From: Acidovorax delafieldii
Lineage (GTDB): Bacteria > Pseudomonadota > Gammaproteobacteria > Burkholderiales > Burkholderiaceae_C
Assembly (NCBI GenBank): GCA_002377855.1
Contig: DFQQ01000023.1
Location: 1-64,000 of the forward strand
Reading direction: 5' to 3'
DNA: 64,000 bases
The notes under the pieces: model-generated
Told to the model about the DNA's origin: nothing
The model's input: only the letters and a program-made list of their open reading frames with translations
Databases searched by the model: none
Part shown: positions 16,042 to 24,760 of the stretch, piece after piece
Layout of the letters: the number at the start of each line of letters is the position of its first letter
How positions within the stretch are numbered: the stretch's first letter is position 1
Program-made: the position numbers and the translations under genes

Positions 16042-18231
16042 ATGATGAGAGCGAATCTGCAAAAACACCGCGTCGCCCAGTGGGCGCTGACGGCCCTGGC
16101 GGGCGCGGTGCTGACAGCATGTGGCGGCTCTGACGCCCCCACGAATGACCTGCCCGCAGGCATCACGCAAGTCAGCAGCACGGTGTATCCCGCCACCGCT
16201 GCGGGCAAGGGCGACACCGCTGCCACGCAAGACTTGTTGACGGGCGGCATCGGCAAAACCGGCCTGGGCCTGGCCACCGCGCCCGCCTATGCCGACCCCG
16301 CCAACCCCACCGCAGCCGAGCTGCGCCGCAACGCGCTGTATTCGAACTACCGCGGCATTCTGGATGGCACCACCGCTGGCGGCTATGGCAGCCTTTACGG
16401 CCCCAACGTGACGGCCGCTGGCACCGTGACGACCAGTGAAGGCCTGATTCCGGGCCGTGAATACCTGGCCGTGCTCGACGATGGCTCGGGCCGCAAGAGG
16501 ACCGTGATTGCCGTGCAGGTGCCTGACAGCTTCAACCCAGCCAACCCTTGCGTGGTGCTGGGGGCTTCGTCCGGCTCGCGCGGCGTGTACGGCGCCATCG
16601 GCACCGCAGGCGAGTGGGGCTTGAAGAAGGGCTGCGCCGTGGCCCTGACCGATGCAGGCAAGGGCGTGGGCATTCACGACCTGGGTGACGACACTGTGCA
16701 CAAGGTCGATGGCACCCGCGCCACCCGTGCGGCGGCGGGCTCGCTGTCGTTCTTTGCCGCCAACATCACCGATGCTGCGCGCGCTGCCTACAACGCACTG
16801 TTTCCCAACCGCGTGGCACTCAAGCATGTGCACTCGCAAATGAACCCTGAAAAGGACTGGGGCAGCGGCACGCTGGCGGCTGGCCGCTATGCCATGTACG
16901 TGCTCAATGAGCGCTATGGAACTGACGCCAACCGTGTGCCGTTCACGACCGACAACACCATCGTGATTGCGGGCTCCGCATCCAATGGCGGTGCTGCCTC
17001 GCTGCGCGCAGCCGAGCAGGACACCAGCGGCCTGATCGACGGTGTGGTGGCTTCCGAACCTGTGACCGAAATGCCCACCGCCAGCGGCTACGGCATCCAG
17101 TTTGGCGGCGCTGCCGTGGCAGGTTATGGCAAGACCCTGGCCGACTTCACCACCTTCGGCAACATCTACCAGCCCTGCGCAGCCTTGGCGGCCGACGCGG
17201 CGCTGACCGAAACCTCTATCTTCAACTACATCGGCCTGGTGGGCATGACTGCCCGCGCCACGGCGCGCTGCGATAGCCTGGCTGCCAAGGGTCTGGTCAG
17301 CGGCGCCGACACGGCCGCCCGTGCGCAAGACGCCTTGAACAAGCTGCGAGCCTACGGCTGGACGCCCGAGACCGACAAGATGCACAACGCCCACTACGCG
17401 CTGGGCAACGGCCCCATCTTGTCGGCCATGTACCCTGTCAGCTACGGTCGCTTTGCGGTGGACGCCAATGTGTGCAACACCAGCTTTGCTTCGGTGAATG
17501 CCACGGGGGTTCCGGTTGCGCCAACCCCTGCAGCCTTGGCGCAAAGTTTCGCCACGGCCAACGGCACATCCAACGGCACGCCGGTGTCCGTGGTCTACAA
17601 CGATTCGGTAGGCGGGGCCAAGTCTTGGCAGTTTGCGGTGTCGCCATCCACTGGCGTAGCCGACTTTGGCCTGGACAACGCCCTGTGCCAGCGCGCGTTG
17701 GTCACCGGCGTGGATGCGGTGACCGGCGCGGCGCTCACGGCCAGCAGCACCCCCACCAAGGCGCAGAGCGATGCGGTGCGTGCCGGCATTGCCGAAGTGG
17801 TGCTCAACGGCAACTTGCGTGGCAAGCCCACCATCATCGTCAGTGGCCGCAGCGATGCGCTGGTGCCGGTGAACAACAACTCGCGTGCCTACACGGCCTA
17901 CAACCGCGTGGTTGAGGGTGCATCCACCAAGCTGCGCTACATCGAAGTGACCAACGGCCAGCACTTCGATACCTTCCTGCCCTTCAGTGGGTTTGATACG
18001 CGCTTTGTGCCGCTGCATCCGTACTTCAACCAGGCTATGGATGCGATGTACGCCCACCTGAAGTCAGGTGGCGCGCTGCCTCCCAGCCAGGTGGTGCGCA
18101 CCAGACCGCGTGGCGGCGTGCCGGGTGCGGCTCCGGCTATCACGGCAGCCAACGTACCGCCCTTTGTGGCAGCACCTGCTGCAGGAGACCAGATCGGCTT
18201 TGTGGGCACATCCATCAGCGTGCCTAACTGA
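16042..18231 (+). CDS. D-(-)-3-hydroxybutyrate oligomer hydrolase
   Basis: The 729-residue exported enzyme has an N-terminal signal with lipobox-like LTAC (about residues 28-31) followed by GGSD. The body matches the 3-hydroxybutyrate-oligomer hydrolase family (PF10605-type). It includes RRNALYSNYRGILDGT, the candidate nucleophile region GSASNGG with Ser314, and late Asp/His blocks in IIVSGRSDALVPVNNNSRAY and VTNGQHFD. It cleaves oligomers of 3-hydroxybutyrate, released by PHB depolymerases, to monomer. An AGGAGACAAC ribosome-binding site precedes the ATG. Its position behind livM suggests hydrolysis outside or in the periplasm followed by uptake through the Liv system (inference). Confidence 0.88.
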   Translation: MMRANLQKHRVAQWALTALAGAVLTACGGSDAPTNDLPAGITQVSSTVYPATAAGKGDTAATQDLLTGGIGKTGLGLATAPAYADPANPTAAELRRNALYSNYRGILDGTTAGGYGSLYGPNVTAAGTVTTSEGLIPGREYLAVLDDGSGRKRTVIAVQVPDSFNPANPCVVLGASSGSRGVYGAIGTAGEWGLKKGCAVALTDAGKGVGIHDLGDDTVHKVDGTRATRAAAGSLSFFAANITDAARAAYNALFPNRVALKHVHSQMNPEKDWGSGTLAAGRYAMYVLNERYGTDANRVPFTTDNTIVIAGSASNGGAASLRAAEQDTSGLIDGVVASEPVTEMPTASGYGIQFGGAAVAGYGKTLADFTTFGNIYQPCAALAADAALTETSIFNYIGLVGMTARATARCDSLAAKGLVSGADTAARAQDALNKLRAYGWTPETDKMHNAHYALGNGPILSAMYPVSYGRFAVDANVCNTSFASVNATGVPVAPTPAALAQSFATANGTSNGTPVSVVYNDSVGGAKSWQFAVSPSTGVADFGLDNALCQRALVTGVDAVTGAALTASSTPTKAQSDAVRAGIAEVVLNGNLRGKPTIIVSGRSDALVPVNNNSRAYTAYNRVVEGASTKLRYIEVTNGQHFDTFLPFSGFDTRFVPLHPYFNQAMDAMYAHLKSGGALPPSQVVRTRPRGGVPGAAPAITAANVPPFVAAPAAGDQIGFVGTSISVPN

Positions 18232-18275
18232 TCCGAGCGCGCGGCGCCGGGCTCCGTTGAGGGGCCTGGCCCGCA

Positions 18276-19166
18276 ATGTTTTGCCAACCCATGCTCCACA
18301 CCATGTCTCCATCGTCACGCTACATCCGCTGTGCGGGTTACGAAATCCACGTCACCGAGTGGGGCGCGGCGGATGCCCCCGTGGTCGTGGCATGGCATGG
18401 CCTGGCGCGCACCGGGCGCGACATGGATGAGCTGGCCCGCCACCTGTCGCCGCGCTACCGCGTCATTTGCCCCGATACGCTGGGCCGGGGGCTCAGCCAA
18501 TGGGCTGCGCGCCCCGCCGAGGAGTACTGCCTTGCGTTTTATGCGCGCCTTGCGGCAGACCTTTTCGACGAACTCGGCATTGAAACAGCCCAATGGGTGG
18601 GTACCAGCATGGGTGGCGCCATCGGCACCGTGTGTGCGGCTGGCCTGTATGAACCGCGCCTGCAGGGCCGCATCACCCGCCTGTTGCTCAACGACAATGC
18701 GCCCGAACTGGCGCCTGCCGCCCTGCAGCGCATCCGGGCGTACGCGGGCCAGCCGCCAGCGTTCGACACCGTGCTGGAACTGGAAATGTTTTTCCGGCAG
18801 GTCTACCAGCCCTATGGCTGGCTGAGCGACGCGCAGTGGCGCCACCTTACCGAAACCTCCACCCGGCGCCTGCCCGACGGCCGGGTTACGCCGCACTACG
18901 ACCCGGCCATGGTGCAGCAGTTCACTCGCCATGAAGACGATTACCTGATCTGGGACCACTACGACCGGTTGCACATTCCGGTGCTGTGCCTGCGCGGGGA
19001 GGATTCCGATTTGGTGCTGCCGCCAACGATCGCTGAGATGCAGCGCCGGGGGCCCGGTCAGCGGGGTTTGCTACAGGTAGTGGAAGTGCCGGGCTGCGGG
19101 CACGCTCCAGCGCTGAATGTGCCCGCGCACTACGCGCTAGTGGATGGTTTTCTGGCCCCAGCCTGA
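18276..19166 (+). CDS. Alpha/beta hydrolase
   Basis: The 296-residue alpha/beta-fold hydrolase has the oxyanion region WHGLARTGRDMDELARHL, the nucleophile elbow VGTSMGGAIG (Ser in GTSMGG), acid LCLRGEDSDLVLP, and a C-terminal His in GCGHAPALN. No signal peptide is obvious, so it is probably cytoplasmic. It may finish the breakdown of a short ester or dimer taken up by the preceding transporter (inference). The start is uncertain: 18276 has GAGGGG 11 nt upstream, while 18291 and 18303 are alternatives nearer the fold. Confidence 0.8.
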   Translation: MFCQPMLHTMSPSSRYIRCAGYEIHVTEWGAADAPVVVAWHGLARTGRDMDELARHLSPRYRVICPDTLGRGLSQWAARPAEEYCLAFYARLAADLFDELGIETAQWVGTSMGGAIGTVCAAGLYEPRLQGRITRLLLNDNAPELAPAALQRIRAYAGQPPAFDTVLELEMFFRQVYQPYGWLSDAQWRHLTETSTRRLPDGRVTPHYDPAMVQQFTRHEDDYLIWDHYDRLHIPVLCLRGEDSDLVLPPTIAEMQRRGPGQRGLLQVVEVPGCGHAPALNVPAHYALVDGFLAPA

Positions 19167-19196
19167 GGCTGCAATCGCGGGTGGCAGGACCGTGGC

Positions 19197-19451
19197 TCAG
19201 TCCCTGGGAACGCCCGGGCCGCAGCCCAGTGCCTGGCTCAGTTGCTCTGCCGGGATGGCCCAGTCGGCATCGGCCGCGATGGCCTCGCGCAAAAACTTGG
19301 CCTGCGAGGGCGACCACACCGCAATGTCGGGCAATGTGAAGTTCACCGCCGTGGTGCGGTGGGTGGCGATGAACGTGGTCATCGACGCCTCGTCAGACGG
19401 CAGCCCCAATTGGTCAAACAGGTCCGACATGGTGTGATTACCGAGTTCCAT
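19197..19451 (-). CDS. DUF2789 family protein
   Basis: The 84-residue protein matches DUF2789: LFDQLGLPSDEASMTTFIATHR, then LPDIAVWSPSQAKFLREAIAADADWAIPAEQLSQ. The function of this family is unknown; members are small acidic cytoplasmic proteins. The start at 19451 (MELGNH) gives the usual family length, with the internal ATG at the MSDLF position as alternative. It faces the end of the alpha/beta hydrolase gene, with 30 bp between stops and no clear terminator. Confidence 0.8.
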   Translation of the reverse strand: MELGNHTMSDLFDQLGLPSDEASMTTFIATHRTTAVNFTLPDIAVWSPSQAKFLREAIAADADWAIPAEQLSQALGCGPGVPRD

Positions 19452-19733
19452 AAGGCATATCCTCAAAACGTTCAATTGGGGCGATGGCGCAACCTGCGAA
19501 AGTCGCACAGGTTAGAAACCCGGAGCGCCTTTGCAGACGCTTGCGGTTGCTGCCGCTAGGGCGTGATTGCACCATGGACGTCGTGCCCGGCGTGTAGGAA
19601 CCAAGCCTGTTGTAGCGCTTGCAGTGCTATGGGGGCAATGGGATTGCTGACGCATGCTGATCGAATGGCGTACCCGAGAAAGCAGCGGGAATGAGGCAAG
19701 GAAGCTGCGTTGGCTCACCCTACCTTGGGCGCT

Positions 19734-19976
19734 TTAAAGGCCCAGTTGCTTCAGGGCTGCCTGCAGGCCAGTGAGCCCACCCACGCGTTGGTCGTTGATG
19801 AACACCTGCGGCATCTGCCGCACGGCGGGGCCGCACTTGGCATAGAAGGCCAAGCGTTCTGCTTCGTCGTCGATCTTGATTTCTTCGTAGGCCAGCGAGC
19901 GTGCCTTCAGCAAGCTCTTGGCGGATTCACACTGGGGGCAGGCGGACTTGGAATAAACGGTGATCTTGAGGGTCAT
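19734..19976 (-). CDS. Glutaredoxin
   Basis: The 80-residue thioredoxin-fold protein has active site CPQC at residues 13-16 (Gln for the usual Tyr), the cis-proline block MPQVFINDQRVGG, and LQAALKQLGL at the end. It reduces disulfides or glutathione mixed disulfides in the cytoplasm. The start at 19976 is preferred because it begins directly at beta-strand KITVYSK. The 282 bp between it and the DUF2789 gene show no gene. Confidence 0.88.
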   Translation of the reverse strand: MTLKITVYSKSACPQCESAKSLLKARSLAYEEIKIDDEAERLAFYAKCGPAVRQMPQVFINDQRVGGLTGLQAALKQLGL

Positions 19977-20096
19977 GCGACCAAGTTTACGCGGTGGGGG
20001 TGGCCGGGTGGGCCACGGTCGGCTATTGATCCCCACTCACCCACCCCAGTAAAAACAGGTATACCATACTGTTTGTTTTGTGACTGATTGGTTTTT

Positions 20097-20663
20097 ATGG
20101 CCTCCATCCTCCCCTTGACCCGGCGTACAGCGCTGCTGGGCGCTGCGCTCGCCACGGCTGTGTTGGCGGGCTGTTCTTCCACCCGCCCGCCCGAAGGCAT
20201 TGCCCCCGTCAGCCCCTTTGATCTGGCTCGCTACGAAGGGCGCTGGTACGAGGTTGCGCGGCTGGACCATTCGTTCGAGCGCGGCATGACAGACGTGCGT
20301 GCCACCTACCAGAGCCAAAATGACGGCAGCGTGAGGGTGGTGAACCGGGGTTTTGACGCAGCTAAAAACAACTGGCGCGAGGCCGTTGGCAAAGCCTTGT
20401 TCGTTGGCGATACCAACACCGCATCGCTGAAGGTGTCGTTCTTCGGCCCGTTTTACGGCGGGTACCACGTGGCGGCGCTTGATGCGGATTACCAGTGGGC
20501 GTTGGTGGTCGGTCCGGATCGCAGCTACTGCTGGATTTTGTCGCGCAGCAAGCAACTGGCTCCCGCCGTGCGTGCGCACATCGTAGCCCGGGCACAGGCG
20601 CTGGGCATAGACACGCAAGCCCTGATCTGGGTGACCCATGACCGCACGGACCCGCAACCATGA
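20097..20663 (+). CDS. blc: Lipocalin-family outer-membrane lipoprotein (Blc-like)
   Basis: The 188-residue protein has a lipoprotein signal peptide (lipobox LAGC, Cys near residue 25). The lipocalin opening is FDLARYEGRWYEVARLDHSFERG (GxW motif); the third conserved region contains YRW-like SYCWILSRS. Blc-type lipocalins bind lysophospholipids or other lipids and are often stress- or light-induced. It is the first gene of an operon running through the FAD enzyme, DUF2256 and two photolyases, and overlaps the next gene by ATGA. Upstream, GTAT-acc-ATAC (near 20060) is a small dyad that could be a regulator site. Confidence 0.88.
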   Translation: MASILPLTRRTALLGAALATAVLAGCSSTRPPEGIAPVSPFDLARYEGRWYEVARLDHSFERGMTDVRATYQSQNDGSVRVVNRGFDAAKNNWREAVGKALFVGDTNTASLKVSFFGPFYGGYHVAALDADYQWALVVGPDRSYCWILSRSKQLAPAVRAHIVARAQALGIDTQALIWVTHDRTDPQP

Positions 20664-21700
20664 GTGCTGCGGCGTCCCGTTTACCTATTGCAGTCATCGG
20701 CGCCGGCTTGGCGGGCCTGTCGTGCGCTCAGGCTCTTGTGCAGGCGGGGCAATCGGTGCATGTTTTTGACAAGAGCCGGGGTCCAGGTGGCCGCATGAGC
20801 ACGCGCCGCGCCGAAGACCCGGCAGGCCCCTGGCAGTGCGATCACGGCGCGCAGTACTTCACGGCACGCGATGCCACCTTTCGCGCCGAAGTTGCCCGCT
20901 GGCAGCAGGCCGATGTGGCCGCTCTGTGGGACGCACGCCTCGCCAGCTTTGACGGCAGCACCTGGTCCACCCCCGAGACACCGCTGGAGCGCTTTGTGGG
21001 AACCCCCCGCATGACGTCGCCAGCCGCATGGCTGGTGCAGGGCTTGCAGAAGGCAGGTGAGCGTGCCCACGCCCAGTGGCAAACCACCGTGCAGCGGCTG
21101 GAGCAGCAAGCCGCTGGCTGGGCCATCACCTCGGCAGAACATGGCATGCACGCCCAGCGTTACAGCGCCGTGCTCCTGGCCGTGCCCGCCCCCCAGGCCG
21201 TGCCGTTGCTGCAGTCCGTGGCCGCGGCCGGCACGGCGGTGGCCGCCAGTGCCCGCATGCGCGGCAGCTGGGCCGTGATGGTGCGCTGCCCCGCACCCGT
21301 ACCGCTGCCGTGGGATGGCGCCTTCATCAACGCTGGCCCGCTGCGCTGGGTGGCCCGTGACAGCAGCAAACCGGGCCGTACAGCGCCCCCCGGCACGGAA
21401 ACCTGGCTGCTGCACGCCAGCCCGGAGTGGAGTGAAGCCCACATTGAGGACGGCGCCGAGGCCGTGACTGCCGCCTTGCTCACCGCGTTTGCCGCACTGG
21501 GCGGCCCCGCTGCCGACCAGGTGCAGGCCACTGCCCACCGCTGGCGCTATGCCGACACCGAATCACCGCTCACCCAAGGGCAGTGGTGGGATTCCGCCAC
21601 CGGCGTGGGTATGTGCGGTGATTGGCTCAGCGGGGGCAAGGTAGAGGGCGCTTGGCTCAGCGGTCAATCGCTGGCGCAGCAAGTGGTTCAGACCCGCTGA
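20660..21700 (+). CDS. Renalase-like FAD-dependent oxidoreductase
   Basis: The 346-residue flavoprotein has an N-terminal dinucleotide fold VIGAGLAGLSCAQALVQAGQSVHVFDKSRGPGGRMS and a C-terminal FAD closure with GMCGDWLSGGKVEGAWLSGQ. This layout is that of renalase-type amine/NADH-isomer oxidases. In bacteria such genes often sit beside photolyase and lipocalin genes. Its ATG overlaps the lipocalin stop. The substrate is unknown; oxidation of aberrant dihydronicotinamides is the family role (inference here). Confidence 0.82.
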   Translation: MSAAASRLPIAVIGAGLAGLSCAQALVQAGQSVHVFDKSRGPGGRMSTRRAEDPAGPWQCDHGAQYFTARDATFRAEVARWQQADVAALWDARLASFDGSTWSTPETPLERFVGTPRMTSPAAWLVQGLQKAGERAHAQWQTTVQRLEQQAAGWAITSAEHGMHAQRYSAVLLAVPAPQAVPLLQSVAAAGTAVAASARMRGSWAVMVRCPAPVPLPWDGAFINAGPLRWVARDSSKPGRTAPPGTETWLLHASPEWSEAHIEDGAEAVTAALLTAFAALGGPAADQVQATAHRWRYADTESPLTQGQWWDSATGVGMCGDWLSGGKVEGAWLSGQSLAQQVVQTR

Positions 21701-21714
21701 CCGCCGTGCACGCC

Positions 21715-21888
21715 ATGCGCATGCGCAAAAAGCAAGACCTACCGCAGAAAACCTGCCTGCACTGCGGCCTGCCTTTCTCCTGGCGCAAGAAGTGGGAAAA
21801 GGTGTGGGACGAAGTGAAGTACTGCTCTGACCGCTGCCGCAACGAACGCAAGCGCACTGCCCACGCGGCAGGGGAGAGTGCAACATGA
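21715..21888 (+). CDS. DUF2256 small zinc-ribbon-like protein
   Basis: The 57-residue basic protein has paired cysteines KTCLHCGLPFSWRKKW and KYCSDRCRNER, a probable zinc site (C-x2-C ... C-x3-C). It matches DUF2256, a family repeatedly found next to cryptochrome/photolyase genes. Its stop overlaps the start of the DASH cryptochrome (ATGA at 21885-21888), so the two are translationally coupled. Function is unknown; nucleic-acid binding is plausible. Confidence 0.82.
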   Translation: MRMRKKQDLPQKTCLHCGLPFSWRKKWEKVWDEVKYCSDRCRNERKRTAHAAGESAT

Positions 21889-23201
21889 GCACTGTGCTGT
21901 TCTGGTTCCGCAACGATCTGCGCCTGCACGACCAGGCCGCGCTGCGTGCAGCGCTGAACAGCGGCGCAACCCACCTGCTGCCCGTGGTGTGCCTGCCTGC
22001 GGCCGATGAAGCCACGGGCTGGGGTTTTGACCGCGTGGGCCCTCACCGCCGCGCTTTCACCGCCGCAGCGCTGCGCGGGCTGCATCAACAGACGAGCGTG
22101 CTGGGCAACCCGCTGCTCATCTGCCAAGCCCCGCCTGCCACGGCGTTGCCGGCACTGGCACAGGCCGTGGGTGCTACCACCGTGGTGTGCGAAGACATTG
22201 CCGCCCCCTACGAGCAGGCCGAGGTGGCCGCACTGCGCGCAGCAGGCCTGCAGGTGCGCACCGTCTGGCACAGCAGTCTGCTGCCCCCGGCGCGCATGCC
22301 ATGGCCTGTGGACCAGCTACCGGGCGTGTTCACCAGCTTTCGGCAGAAGGTCGAGCGCGCAGGCCTCACCCCCGCTGCGCCACTGCTCGCGCCCACCCAA
22401 CTGTTGCCGCCGCCCGATGTGCCCGCAACCGCGTTGCAGGCCGTGGGCGCAGAGCAGGGCGCTGCCAGCATCCAGCAACCTGCACCGCCACAGGGCAGCG
22501 ATGCGCGCTCGTCCTTCCCCTATGGCACGCGTGCATGCGACGGCAGTGAGACCGCCGCACTGGGCCACCTGGCCCAGTACCTGGCCCGCAGGCTGCCCCA
22601 CAGCTACAAGGACACACGCAATGGGCTCACGGGGCTGGACTACTCCAGTAAATTTTCGCCTTGGCTGGCCACCGGCGCGCTGTCTCCGCGCCAAATTTAT
22701 GCTGATCTGAAAAATTTCGAGCGCGACCACGGCGCCAACGATGGCACCTACTGGCTGTGGTTTGAGCTGCTGTGGCGCGACTACTTTCGGCTGCTGCACC
22801 TGCAGTACGGCGCAGCGCTGTACCGGGCGCGAGGGCTGTCAGAACTGCCGCCCGCCCCGCACAACCCGCGCGGTTTTGATCGCTGGTGCCGGGGCGATAC
22901 CGGCCAGCCGCTGGTCGATGCCGCCATGCGCGAGCTGGCCGCCACCGGGTATCTGAGCAACCGCCTGCGCCAGGTGGTGGCCAGCTACCTCATCTATGAC
23001 CTGCGCGGCGACTGGCGTGCCGGCGCTGCATGGTTTGAATCGCAACTGGTGGACTACGACGTGTACAGCAACCAGGCCAACTGGCTCTACATCGCCGGGC
23101 GCGGCACCGACCCGCGCGGAGGCCGCCGCTTCAACCCCACCAAGCAGGCGCAAGACCATGATGCCGACGGCAGCTACCGCCGCCTGTGGGGCACGGCATG
23201 A
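21885..23201 (+). CDS. Cryptochrome DASH
   Basis: The 438-residue photolyase/cryptochrome flavoprotein has an N-terminal antenna-binding alpha/beta domain starting VLFWFRNDLRLHDQAAL. The helical FAD domain includes TRNGLTGLDYSSKFSPWLATGALSPRQIY, LWFELLWRDYFRLL, and QANWLYIAGRGTDPRGGRRFNPTKQAQDHDADGSYRR. These are DASH-class signatures. DASH proteins repair cyclobutane dimers in single-stranded DNA and may signal light. It overlaps DUF2256 upstream and the Fe-S photolyase downstream by 4 bp each. Confidence 0.93.
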   Translation: MSTVLFWFRNDLRLHDQAALRAALNSGATHLLPVVCLPAADEATGWGFDRVGPHRRAFTAAALRGLHQQTSVLGNPLLICQAPPATALPALAQAVGATTVVCEDIAAPYEQAEVAALRAAGLQVRTVWHSSLLPPARMPWPVDQLPGVFTSFRQKVERAGLTPAAPLLAPTQLLPPPDVPATALQAVGAEQGAASIQQPAPPQGSDARSSFPYGTRACDGSETAALGHLAQYLARRLPHSYKDTRNGLTGLDYSSKFSPWLATGALSPRQIYADLKNFERDHGANDGTYWLWFELLWRDYFRLLHLQYGAALYRARGLSELPPAPHNPRGFDRWCRGDTGQPLVDAAMRELAATGYLSNRLRQVVASYLIYDLRGDWRAGAAWFESQLVDYDVYSNQANWLYIAGRGTDPRGGRRFNPTKQAQDHDADGSYRRLWGTA

Positions 23202-24760
23202 CCATGCCTCAGCTCCGCACCCCACAGGGTGCTCACACCCTGCGCCTGCTGCTGGGCGATCAGCTCAACCCCGAGCATTCTTGGTTGGCTACGCAGGACG
23301 AAGGCGTGGTCTACGTGCTGATGGAAGTGCGGCAAGAGACCGACTACGTGCTGCACCACGCGCAAAAAATCCTCGCCATCTTTGCCGCCATGCGCGACCT
23401 GGCGCGGCGCCTGCGCAAAGCCGGGCACCGCGTGCGCTATGTGGCGATTGACGACTCCAGCAACCGCCAGTCCATCCCCGCCAACCTGGCCGCCCTCATG
23501 GCCCACTACGGCGCGCACACACTGCAATACCAGCACCCCGACGAGTGGCGGCTGGACGAGCAACTGCTCACCTGGGGCGCAGAGCAGACGTTTGCCGTGC
23601 AGGCCGTGAGCAGCGAGCACTTCTACACCACCCGTACCGAGCTGGCCGAGGTGTTCAAAGGCCGCAAGCAGTGGCTCATGGAGCACTTCTACCGCCGCAT
23701 GCGCCAGCGCCACGGCGTGCTGATCGACGCATCGGGCGAGCCCGAAGGCGGCCAATGGAACTATGACCACGACAACCGCAAGCCCTGGCCTGGCACGCCG
23801 GCTCTGCCGCCGGACGCGCGCCCCACGCACGACCACAGCGCCCTGTGGGCCGCCATTGAAGCCGGCGGTGTGCAGAGCTTTGGCGACCCGCAGGCCCACG
23901 CGCTGCGCTGGCCGCTGAACCGGGCCGAGGCGCTGGCCTTGCTCGATCACTTCATCACCACCACGCTGCCCGACTTTGGCGCGTATGAAGACGCCATGAG
24001 CACCAAGAGCGCGCGGCTCTTTCACTCGCTGCTGTCCTTCGCACTCAACACCAAAATGCTGCGCCCGCACGAGGTGGTGCAATGCGCCCAGGCCGCGTAC
24101 CACGCAGGCACCGCACCCTTGCCAGCGGTGGAGGGCTTCATCCGCCAGATCCTCGGCTGGCGCGAATACGTGCGCGGCATCTACTGGGCCCACATGCCGG
24201 GCTATGACGAGCGCAATGCCCTGGGCCACAACACGCCGCTGCCAACGTGGTTCTGGACGGGAAAGACCCGCATGCGCTGCATGCAGCACGCCGTGGGCCA
24301 GTCGCTGGAGCATGCATATGCCCACCACATCCAGCGCCTCATGGTCATCGGCAACTTTGCGTTGCTGGCAGGGCTTGACCCTGCCGCCGTACACCGCTGG
24401 TACCTGGGCGTGTACATCGACGCGTTTGAATGGGTGGAGGTGCCCAACACCGTGGGCATGAGCCAGTTTGCCGACGGCGGCCTGCTGGCCACCAAACCCT
24501 ATGTGAGCAGCGCCGCCTACATCGACCGCATGAGCGACTACTGCAGCGGCTGCCACTACGACAAAAAGCAAAAAGTGGGTGAGCGCGCCTGCCCGTACAA
24601 CGCGCTGTATTGGGACTTTTTTGCGCGCAATGAAGGCACGCTGGGCAACAACTTCCGCCTCGGCATGGTGTACCGTCAGTTGCAAAAAATGCTGGGTCCG
24701 CAGCTGGATGCGCTGCGTGAGCATGCAGCCAACTTGCGCACGCGGCTGGATGCGCTGTAG
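23198..24760 (+). CDS. Fe-S bacterial cryptochrome/photolyase (PhrB/CryB class)
   Basis: The 520-residue flavoprotein is of the FeS-BCP class that repairs (6-4) photoproducts. Four cysteines, Cys361, Cys449, Cys452 and Cys465 (in MRCMQ, YCSGC and RACPY), are spaced 88, 3 and 13 residues apart. To my recollection this is identical to the 4Fe-4S ligands of Agrobacterium PhrB. FAD-domain blocks include GWREYVRGIYWAHMPGY, LEHAYAHHIQRLMVIGNFALL and GMSQFADGGLLATKPYVSS. The start at 23198 overlaps the DASH gene stop. A complex repeat array follows the stop. Confidence 0.93.
   Translation: MTMPQLRTPQGAHTLRLLLGDQLNPEHSWLATQDEGVVYVLMEVRQETDYVLHHAQKILAIFAAMRDLARRLRKAGHRVRYVAIDDSSNRQSIPANLAALMAHYGAHTLQYQHPDEWRLDEQLLTWGAEQTFAVQAVSSEHFYTTRTELAEVFKGRKQWLMEHFYRRMRQRHGVLIDASGEPEGGQWNYDHDNRKPWPGTPALPPDARPTHDHSALWAAIEAGGVQSFGDPQAHALRWPLNRAEALALLDHFITTTLPDFGAYEDAMSTKSARLFHSLLSFALNTKMLRPHEVVQCAQAAYHAGTAPLPAVEGFIRQILGWREYVRGIYWAHMPGYDERNALGHNTPLPTWFWTGKTRMRCMQHAVGQSLEHAYAHHIQRLMVIGNFALLAGLDPAAVHRWYLGVYIDAFEWVEVPNTVGMSQFADGGLLATKPYVSSAAYIDRMSDYCSGCHYDKKQKVGERACPYNALYWDFFARNEGTLGNNFRLGMVYRQLQKMLGPQLDALREHAANLRTRLDAL

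Noticed and set aside
16018..18057. 679-codon open frame on the minus strand opposite the oligomer hydrolase
   Set aside because: It is antisense to a clearly homologous exported hydrolase and its translation is low-complexity His/Gly/Arg-rich, typical of high-GC shadow frames.
19452..19733. Short open frames and a fragment TGTAGCGCTTGCAGTGCTAT near 19609
   Set aside because: Too degenerate to call a repeat copy, and the short frames have no homology or ribosome-binding sites.
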